Shown here: in pieces, positions 1 to 11,485 of the stretch
Position numbering within the stretch: position 1 is the stretch's first letter
How the letters are laid out: the number at the start of each line of letters is the position of its first letter
Assembly (NCBI GenBank): GCA_025617745.1
Contig: CM046869.1
Location: forward strand, 14,217,168 to 14,281,167
Source of the DNA: Heliocidaris erythrogramma
Taxonomy: Eukaryota; Echinodermata; Echinoidea; Camarodonta; Echinometridae
Length of the DNA: 64,000 nucleotides
Direction of reading: 5' to 3'
Position numbers and translations under genes: made by a program
Notes under the pieces: generated by a model
What the model was told of the DNA's origin: nothing
What the model saw: only the letters and a program-made list of their open reading frames with translations
Databases searched by the model: none

Positions 1-467
1 TGTGTGAAAATTTGGCACTGCATTTTAAAGGTGAAGGACTTTGATGTACATCAAATACAATGTAATATGAGTTATAGACCGATTCGGTCTCTGGGAGCAC
101 TGTAGTACCTGTCCACCATAGCCAGGGGCCATCAAAGAGCATAACAAGATAATTCATTGGCTTAAGTAGTCAGACAGGTGTATACCCATCCCTGAACTAA
201 AGCGGGAATATTTAAACTATTGTTCAGCATACTTGATTGCCCCCAGTAGTGGCTCAACGAATCGATGTATATTGTAGATAGGCTTATGTGTTGTTTGAGG
301 GAAGAGATTTTGTGTAAGTGGGAAAAGAATTGATAAATATAGTCTTTTGTATTAATTTTGCTATTATACCTTGATGTTTCATACTGTCATTTCAAACCAT
401 ATGTGTGTTTCATGTCGATAGATTATTTAAACATATCTTAATGTTGCCTTTATCTTTTATTTTACAG
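1..467. other. Intronic sequence upstream of the first visible ABCF1 exon
   Basis: No exon, RNA gene or clear repeat is recognised here. It ends in a pyrimidine-rich tract and a TTTACAG acceptor that opens the first visible ABCF1 exon, so it is most likely part of an ABCF1 intron. Confidence 0.6.
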
Positions 468-2048
468 GAAAAAGAGTTACTAGAAGCAAATGAGAGAGGA
501 GATCATTCCAAGTCAGAAAGACTGAAAGAGGTATTGCAAAAACATAACAATTTTGTTCATATCTTGCGTGTATTTGATGTGGTATATACGTGTATGATGG
601 AAATGTTTTCATTCTACACTAACTAGTAAGTAAATTTGCTGTATAACAACAAAACATTAGTCATTTTCCATTTTACAATTTGAGAAAACATGTAGCATAA
701 ATGGTATTAAGATGAATAGTGTTAAATAATGGTATTGAGGGTTTCATATCCTTAAGTTTCGGTGGCATGATTATTTCAAATTCTAAGAATGATATAACCA
801 CTCTTTGATTATATGGTCATGTTAACATCCAGATATAAAGCTTTTTCATTATTCACCATTTTGTCTAGGTATTTAAAAATTGTCTGATCATTTGTCATAT
901 TTTGTGCCACAATCTTCTTGAATCCATTCTTTGCGCTATTCTTCTTCAGGTATATGAGGAAATGGAAGTCATAGGAGTTGCTTCAGCCGAGGCTCGAGTC
1001 AGGAGAATCCTTGCTGTAAGTACAACAGACATGTAGTACATTGGTTCAGAGATGTTACCCTTGTCCTACCTTTGCCCTGCTGCCATTACTTCTGCCAATT
1101 TGTGTTTGATTGATTACAAATTCAAAAATTCATTTACTTTCTTATTTCTTTGAAAATCAACTTGATATCAGGGTGAACGTTCCCTTTAAATTGTTAGATG
1201 GGGGTTTTTGTTTCAGCCAACCAGTCCACACTAGAAACAAACCCATTGTAACCTTGCATGAAAGGGAATAAAAGATTGTTTTCTCAGAAATATACCTAGT
1301 GGTTTCTGATTTCTTTTTTTTTTTTCAATTACATAGTGTAGTGTCAGGAAATTTGAGCAAAATGGATAACACTGGATGCCTAAATGAAATGATTATTTTC
1401 TAATAATATACATATGGGGTTTTAATGATCTATAGGCATGATCATGATGAATATTGAATTTATGATATAGGAATACTCTCCTCGATACCATTTCATTATC
1501 AAAGATGACTTCACTTCTGACAGTTTCTAAAACTGCACAAGCATTGTTCTATTAGTCATAAGCCGTTCTGTCTAGGACTGCACGATATCGCATTTTAGGT
1601 TATTCGATAATCGTTAGCTTCAGTATCGTTGATACGGCAATATATCGTCACCACCCAAAAATGTACATTTCCATTCACCTAAAATTCAGCACAACTCGAG
1701 ACGGTTACCTGCCCAGTCACCGACCATCGTGCTTTAAAATAAAATATCATATTGTATTTATATTGGATAAAACATTCTGATTCATAGGAAAAATTTTAAC
1801 GAGAGCAACATTTTTTTCATTGCTCTAAAGATGCGGGATGCAAGGGAAAATTCAAACCTTGCGGTACAGACTAATGAATACATTTGTTTCCTAGATACGT
1901 TGGGCTGCTTGTTGAATATTCATGATATTTTGATATTATTGTGATATTGTGCAGCCCTAGTTCTGTTAGTCATGATCTAAATTCATTCTTCTCTATCACT
2001 GTATGATTGTCTATCTCTTTCACTTTCCTTCTGTCTCCATTCCACCCT

Positions 2049-2147
<99 letters not shown>

Positions 2148-5100
2148 ATCTCACTCTATCTCACTCTATCTCGCTCTATCTCTATCACCATATGCCTGCC
2201 TATCTCTTTCACAATCCCTCTGTTTCCATTCCACCCTCTCTCTCTTGCTACCTCTTGCTCTTTCACCTTGCAGGGTCTAAGTTTCACACCAGATATGCAG
2301 AAGAAACCAACAAGGGCTTTCTCAGGGGGATGGAGAATGCGTGTATCACTAGCAAGGTAATCATGCAGTTGTGCGCCAAATTATTCATACCCCTTGGAGA
2401 ATTTTGCTTTTTTCCTAAAAATGAAAGGGGAATTGGAGTTAATTTACACATCACTTAAACACATTTAGTCATCATCTACAAATGATTGCTGTTTCTGGTT
2501 TTACCTCATTTGCCCAACAATAGAAAACGTGAGTTTTTCAAATTTTGTGATGTTCAAAATCATCCATACCCTCGGTGATTCATTGACTTTTTCGATCAAC
2601 AGGAATCCAGTCCTTTGTGATGGAAGCTTGTAACACTTCACCACCACCACCATCATTATCTTCTTCATCATCATCATCACCATCATCATCGTCGTCATCA
2701 TCATCATTAAAATTGAATTGAATACCACTGTCAGTCTTTTCCGAATCCCCCTTGCCTTCTATTTTGAAAGGTTCACTTGATTCTGACTAGCCTGTCTTCC
2801 AGGAACTAGTGATTAATTGTAACAGGCTTATTGTTTCTTACATCTAGCTTGGAGTTTTAAAGTTTTAGCTCTGGGAAGGGAATAATCTGTTTGCCTGAGC
2901 TTATTCTTAAACAGTGTCATTATGGTACCAGATGAGGAGGATCAAAATCTAAGCCATGAACTATTCCTGATATTTTTCCAGTTATTATTCAGGAGTTTGT
3001 TCCATGTTTGTTTACTAGTAATTTGAATGTGAATTAGTTCAAAAGGAAGTTCAAAAAGACGAATAAAAAAATTGTGAAAATTTTATTTATTTACATGTTT
3101 GTAAACTTAGCGGCATCATAAGGCTTTGCTATGACCATTCAGGTTCCTAGTTCTATCAGGTTAGCACAGCAACCTTTATTATGATTAGTCAAGGAGAGGG
3201 CTACTATGATTGGATTTCCATTTGATCCCAATGTATATATATACAATTATTCCACATTTCCAATCGCTATCAACCAGTCACTTTGAGTGTTTTCTTGTAC
3301 CCATTTGCAGAGCTCTTTTCATGGAACCAACTCTTCTGTTACTCGATGAACCTACAAATCATCTTGATCTCAATGCTGTTATCTGGCTCAACAAGTAAGT
3401 CTGATTAGTATTACGTTTCAAGAACTGGGTCCCTTTTCATAAAACATGTTAGCAGTAACAACTGCCACATTTCTACGACAAATTTGCTCTTAGCCAATCA
3501 GATGCAATGATTTCAGTAGCTTATTACAACTATCGTATCTTGTTATTGATAACAAGTTTTATGAAACAGGGCCCTGATGAGTCATCACATATCACCATTT
3601 CATATTGAATTATAATATTTATTCACGTGGTCTGTTCTAATTGATACACATGGAGAAAAGGAATACAGTTTTACTTTTGTTTTAACTCCATTTTTCACTA
3701 ATTATTTGCTCAATAATTATTCTTTCAAACTTGTTCATAAATATAGAGTGGGTAAGTATGATTTAGACAGGTCTGTGTGAGCAACTTGGTATGTCGGACA
3801 CTTGTTTAAGCTATTTATCAAGTCATCAGTCTTCATGTATATCTGTAATAGATATTATTAAGTTATTGAATTATCTGTTTTCAATCATTTTTGTCCAGTT
3901 ATCTTCAGTCTTGGAAGAAGACACTCCTTATAGTTTCTCACGACCAGACATTTTTGGACGATGTGTGTACAGATATCATTCACTTAGGTAAGTGGATTAT
4001 AATGTGTGTCGACCCTGACATGAAAAGACTTCTAACTCTTGAAAAAAAAATTTGCTAGGATTAAAGTATTAGCATGTCAGTCTATCGTATATGAGCTTCA
4101 GCATTTAAAAAAGGAAATTTTCTGAATCTCTGCTACATCAGCCTTTGAGCTGTGGTATTCCTTGTCTTGAAACAGCTATGTTTTTTATCACAAATGGTTA
4201 TTTTACACAAGCTTGATACACTTTCAAATTGCCTGAATAAGTGGAATTGGCATAATTGCATTTAGGGTATTTCTTTGATGTATTATGCAATCATGAACAT
4301 CTTTCAAATTTATTGTGATACTGTCCTATCATAATTGTCATTTTTATCCCCCCCCCCCACAGATATGCAGAAGTTACACTACTACAAAGGAAATTACAGT
4401 AAGTGTAAAGTTAATTCAAGTTTAATGATGTATGTAATTTGTTCAACCGTAGTGTCCTGTCTTAATAGTTTAGAAATAGTTAAAGGGAAATTAACCTCAG
4501 CGTATGAATTAGCTTATTTTGAATGGTGTAGTATATGCCTCTTATTTGATACATGCAATTTCATGTAAAAACACAGGATATAGATATAAATCACTATTTT
4601 CCAGCCAAGTTATTGTCTGCTAGCAATAATAAGGGGGCTGCCATTACTTTATGTGTACACGAAAATATTTTTCATCCCAAGTAATATTTCCTTCATCGTT
4701 AACTTGTAATTGATTTTTAGAGGACAAATATATATTAGATATAGTCACATATTCTGAAATGTAAGTTTAGTTTTATATATTTTTTAAAAGGTCTTAATTT
4801 GTTCATAAAAATATACTTTCTGTACGTGGAGACGGAGAATTGACGTCAAGGACGGAGACAATCGTAACAATACCAAAACAAAGCGAGGAATCTGCATTAC
4901 AGGATGGCTATTAGAACTCATGGGTCGTCAATTATCTAGGCCCATGGCCAATAACAATCGTAATAAAATCAGAACAAAGCGACGTATCTGTTGTAAAGGT
5001 AGGCTATTATCAATGCATATGGTACCTAATGATCCGTGTCATGCACAAAATGGCAGCCTCCATGGAAAGACGTAGCAGACAATACCGCATCTAGAATATC

Positions 5101-8100
5101 ATGTGGGGTTAATTGTCCTTTAAGACTATGAACAGGTTAGAATAAAATTATAAAGTACTTCCACTGTATTTATCTGCTGGTAATTATTTTATTTGTTTGT
5201 CATGTTTGTTATTTTAATTGCAAGTTCAGTTAAGTTTTTTAAGAGTAAAGAATCAAGATTTGTTCTGAATGCTTTCAGTAAGATCAAGACTTTATTAAAG
5301 CATACATATATAGTCTTGAGTGAAATTTTGATGTTTGATAAAATGATATATAAATAGTGATATTACTTTTTATTTTAGTTAATTTATTATACACTATTTA
5401 CATTTTCTGCAGTTACATTCAAGAAAATGCATAAACAGAAGAAAAAAGAACAGCAGAAAGACTATGATAAACAGGTAAGAAAAGTTAATTTTCAATTCTT
5501 GAGCAAAAGACACTTCTCATACTTTGCCTAATTATGGAACATCCATAAATATGAATGCATTAATAAGTGGTATTATTGAGCAGTTAAATTTTACACAAAG
5601 TCTGAAGAAAGTAATTTCTGAGGTATTCAGTTCTTATAAGTAGGTGCAATAAACTTTTCCTTGAATATTTTTATGAGAATATGACGTGCATGAAGCATGA
5701 ATGAATTACTTACATTGGACTGTAAACCAGTGTTGTTGTTTTGTTTGTTTGTTTGTTGGGGGGGGGGGTATACGTTACAGGTAGTCTTGTAAGTCTGTAG
5801 AATGTATGTGGATCTTTATGTTACACCGTATACATGGAAGGGTATACATTTCGGTGCAAAATTGATTGATAGATGTTATTGTATTTTTGTTGTGCAGGAA
5901 AAGATGCTGAAGAGTTTGAAAAGTCATGGCAAGTCAAAGAAAGCTGCTGTAAGTAATATTTTCTTGAAACAGGTCTAATAATGAAAAGCATTAATACATT
6001 ACTACTTGTATATATAATATACTGATTTCCACTCGAAACCTCTTTTATTTCATCAATCTTATTTTGTAATGTTAGCTCAACTGTATACAATGAACGTATG
6101 TTTTGTTTAGTAGTTTTCTCAAACAATTTGATCAATTAAACGAAAATCTTTTTTTTTGTGGAATCTGAATAAAATCAAATCAAATCAAATCAAATCAAAT
6201 CAAATCAAATCAAATTAGTTGTTAGTGAACAATTTACCAGTCTATTCAGGTTTAATGTTTTTATTTGGCTTTGTTCAGTCAGAAATGTGTCAGATTTTGA
6301 AGCCCTTTCTTTGGTATAATGTTTATTTATCATCTCTTGGGCCAGTTTTCAAACAATATATTTTTTTATGATCAATTATCCTCCTTTTTTTAAATTGTTG
6401 AATGGATATAGCCATTTAGCTATTTATTCCTTTATAAAAATGATAAATAGTTCATACTAATACTATTTGTTCCTTGTGAAATGTAACATAATTTTAACAT
6501 ATATCTATCTATATGTACATGTATTTGTAATTCGAACGAATGAAATTCGCTGGGGAAAGAGACAAAACCAGTGAAAGAAGATGAATGATAAGAGAGACAT
6601 TAAAGGCCAAGTCCACCCTAACAAAAAGTTGATTTGAATAAATAAAGAAAAATCCAACAAGCATAACACTGAAAATTTCATCAAAATAGGATGTAAAATA
6701 AGAAAGTTATGGTATTTTAAAGTTTCGCTTAATTTCGCAAAACAGTTATATGCACATCCTGCTCAGTATGCAAATGAGGGAACCAGTGACGTCACCCACT
6801 CACTATTTCTTTTGTATTTTATTATATGAAATATAGAATACTTTAATTTCTGCAGATTTCACAATTAGGAAGCTCTCACTGAATTGTGTATAGGTTGCAA
6901 CAATGGCAATTACACATGTTCAGCGAGGAATCAAACCTTGTTTCACATTATAACAAGGAAAAATTAAAATATTTCGTATTTCATGTAATAAAATACAAAA
7001 GAAATAGTGAGTGGGTGACGTCACTGGTTCCCTCATTTGCATACTGAGCAGGATGTGCATATAACTGTTTTGCGAAATTAAGCGAAACTTTAAAATACCA
7101 TAACTTTCTTATTTTACATCCTATTTTGATGAAATTTTCAGTGTTATGCTTGTTGGATTTTTCTCTATTTATTCAAATCAACTTTTTGTTAGGGTGGACT
7201 TGGCCTTTAAAGCGAACCTTTATTTCCTATATATCTGTTTATCTATGTAGCTAGCTATCTATCTATCCATCTATATTTTGATATAATGATAATGAAAATC
7301 AATCTGATTGCAGGAGAAAGAGACACAGACTCAGCAGAAGAAAAGAAACGAGAGAGGGAAGAGGAAAGGAGATCCTACAGAGGAAGATATGGAACCTCAA
7401 GAACTACTCAAGAGACCCAAGGAATATGTTGTCAAGTTTACCCTCCCAAATCCACCCAGCCTTAGTCCACCCATCCTGGGATTGTATGGTGAGTAATCTA
7501 AGCCACTTTGTCCTATAAGTTACTGACCACATCTAAGATTTTAGTTTATCTAGTCCCCGTTTCATAAAACTTGTCATCAATGACAAGTTGCAATAACTGT
7601 TGTAAGCTACTGAAATCCTTGCATTTGATTGGCTGAGAGCAAAGTTGTTGGTAAAAAAAGTGGAATGATATCTTTTTTTATCAATTTTATGTTCACATTT
7701 CCTTGATACAATGCCACAATACTGTATGGGACTTACCTTGGACTTGCCCAAGTACACCCTGTAACTTGGCAATTAAAACCAAAGAATTAGCCATGTTCGA
7801 CTTATTTGAACCAGATCTCTGTGCTCCAGTTCGTATTAAAATTAGAGTTTAACATAAGAATTTTGACTGAGATCTAAGTTGTCTCTCAGTTGAACTTGAC
7901 TTAGACTGAGATTCACTTTTATGATGATGATAATGACAGTTCAAAGAACTTATATGGAACCATATTTCTGTGAAAGACATTCAAAGGCTTATGTTCTTTC
8001 TATCAATAAGTTACTTACACGTTGGTTGATAAAGGTGATTTTTGAAGGATGAGCAGAAGTTTTCTACACTGTCAAGGTTTACTTCTTTTTGTTTAAAGCA

Positions 8101-8963
8101 CAGGTGTGTCTAAACCAGCTTCACATTTGTCGCGGCAAGAGTAGCTGTAGAGCAGGGCCTCTGTAGCTTATTTATCTCTGTAATTTCTTCTTTTATGTTA
8201 GAAGCGTAACATTCGTCATGAATTGTTCATATTTTCAACAGGTCATACAAAATACAAATAGAGTACTGATAGTTTCTGTCTTTTCTTTTTTCTTTCTAGG
8301 TGTCCATTTTGGTTACCCTGGCCAACCTAAGTTATTTGTTGAATGTGACTTTGGTGTAGACATGTCATCAAGAGGTATGATTTGTTTTGTTTTTTCTGTT
8401 TTTGTGAATGTGCTTACTTACTTTAATTGTTCTCTATATCGATCGTGACATCAATGTCATTTACAAAGTTGTGTCATGTTCATGATTTTATATGCATTTT
8501 TCATTACAACAGAATTGATGACTGATCATTACAGAACTTGAAGTATGGTCGATTTTAAGATGTTTTTTTATATGTATGCACTTTCAGAAGGCATCATGTA
8601 TCTGTTCTTGTCTTATTACCTTATAGTTGCAATAGTCGGACCGAATGGAGTTGGAAAAAGTACATTCCTGAATCTACTCAAGGGTGAACTTGAACCTGTA
8701 AGTATGTCCTGCTGTAGGATTATGGAAACTATTTTCATTTTGTGCAGTTTGGTATGTAGGAAAATTGTTTTAAAAAATATTGATAACAATAATAATAATA
8801 ATAACTAAATTAATAACATGTGACATTAAGGGGAATCCTGTAATCTCAGCCTATTGTTCACATTAGCCTTAACGCACCTTCACTCTCGCCTTAACGTCAA
8901 ATTTCTGTTGTGACTAAATAAGCCGAATTGTTAGGATTCGCCTTAACGTAGGAGATAAGCTTG

Positions 8964-8994
<31 letters not shown>

Positions 8995-11401
8995 AATAAT
9001 TTGGATATTTAAAGAAGTGACAGCAAAGTCAGATTAACTGTGGTGTATTGGGTAATTACTCAGTAATGTTCTTGCTGTTTCATTGCAATTATGCTATTAC
9101 TGGGAGGAGAGGAGAGGAGAGTATAGGCAGTTGCACCAACATGACAGGCTTTCCCTATTCTTGATTCTCCATGATCTTTGGGCACTCCTGCCCTTCCTAA
9201 ACCCATTATAGTATAAACTGTAGTGAGCCATGAAATTTTGATTTAAAGTGTTTGATTTTGTTACACAAAACAAATTAAAGGGCTGGTGACATTTGTCCGA
9301 TAACGCTAACAAGATTTTCAATGAAAGGTACACCCTAGTATATGGCGAGTATGTGTAAGTATGCTCATGATTGTTATCAGTAGGGCAGCTCTATGGTGTA
9401 CTTTTAATGAAAAATCTTGTTATTCACTACGAACATAACGAACAAAGAAGCGGACAAAATATACAGCTCCTCATTGTACCTTCCACAATTGCTCTGGTAG
9501 ACAATAGAACATCCCTTCATTGCTATTATGTAAAAGTATGTAGAACATGTGTCACATGCATATTCACCTGTTCTACTTATTTTACATAATAGCAATGAAG
9601 TGATGTTCTTTTGTCTACCAGAGCAATTGTGGAGGGTCCAATGAGGAGCTGTATATTTTGTCCGCTCTCTTTGTCATCGTGTTCATAGTGATTGCTATCG
9701 TACAAATGTGACCAGTCCTTTATACCAACAGTTTGATCATCAAGACAGTCTGATTATCCTTATACTCTGATAACATTTTAAATACTCATTTAACATTTTA
9801 ATGTTTGAACTTGAGACACCTTTCTCAATGTTATGTCACCAGTAAGATGAAACGCTTCAGTAATTTGGTGGAGTACTATTTGACCTTTGTCCTTTGACCC
9901 TTTCCAGCTGAAAGGAGAGGTGCGTAAGAACCACAGGTTACGTATAGGCTCATACAGTCAGCACTCAGCAGATCAGCTTACTATGGATGTTAGCCCTGTA
10001 GAGTATCTCCAGGTGAGTTTATTTATGGTCCTACATTCCTTAAGAGCCTTGATTTTTTTTTTCTCTCTCTCTGTTTGTGGGGTGCCATGGTGGTAGTCTG
10101 CATTGAGGATATCTGCTTTATATATTGATTTTGTTAATTGAAAGCAGAAGTTTGAATATGAGTATTGCTCTCAAAATGAAGTAAAAGTTACATATAGGAT
10201 CATACAGTGAGCACTCTGCCAATCAGCTTACTATGGATGTCAGCCCTTTAGAGTACATACAGGTGAGATTATTTATGGTCTAATATTCCTAAGAGGTTCC
10301 TAAAAAGTCCTTACACCTCCTCTATGCCAAAGAATATGAATGTTGAACAATGTCTTTGGTCCAAAAATGTGTACTTTTTTTCGTTGTGAAACAGAAAATG
10401 GGTACCATCATGATAGTAAAATTCATTCCCATGAAGATATATGCCCAATTTAAGAGTGAAAAAAATTTTGTAGAAAATGGAACAGTAACACTTGATAGAT
10501 AATTTATGACAATTATTCACAAACTTGGCGGCGCATGGTTAATGGGAAAGTCCACCCTGATTACAAGTTGATTTTAAAAGAAGCAGAAAAAATAAAGAAA
10601 CCGATCAGTGAAGGTTTGAGCAAAATACAATAAGAAATAAGAAAGTTATGAATATTTGAATTTGTAACCAATCAAACATAAATTGGCAACTCAGTGACAT
10701 ATCTTGGGAGCTCCTCTCCCGTTTGCCCTGTATCCCCCAAAATCATCATTTTCCATTTTCTCTGAAGAAAATATTCAATCATACATGCACCTTTAAACCT
10801 CAACTGGTCCGGAGGAAGCTGTCTGATTTTTGGCTACAAAGGAAGGCTTGGGAATAAGACAAACACCTTGTCTTTCCCAACGGATGTGACCGGGAGAGGT
10901 GCAAAGGGCATAAGATTACCCATTGGTCATTATGTCTTTATACAAAACCTGTTTGTGTGGGGTTCCAAGTTGGAATTCTATTTTATACATGTATGATAGT
11001 GAGAATTATTACTGTGATATGAATAATTCTAATATTATATGTATGTGTTTATCATCATAATTATAGGAGTGATTTCTAAGGAAAATATCACTGTTACCAT
11101 TCACATAACCTTGTTCATGTATTTTTAATGTGTGTTTTCAAAATTGAGTAGTATTAAAGTAATTTATAGTTTAATATTAATCCACTTTGGATCACCCACA
11201 GACCACTTAAACAATATCTTGTATTTGCAGACAAAATACAACTTGCAGTACCAGGACAGCCGTAAGCTTCTTGGTCGGTTTGGACTGGTCAGTCATGCTC
11301 ACACCATCAAGACCAAAGACTTGTCAGGTGGTCAGAAGTCCAGGGTAGCCTTTGCTGACCTGTGCCAGAGCCAGCCAGATCTCATTATCTTGGTAAGGAG
11401 G

Positions 11402-11485
<84 letters not shown>

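Noticed and set aside
2003-2458. Two overlapping open frames rich in Ser/Leu
   Set aside because: They read the CT microsatellite in two frames; the real ABCF1 exon at 2274-2356 accounts for the coding part.
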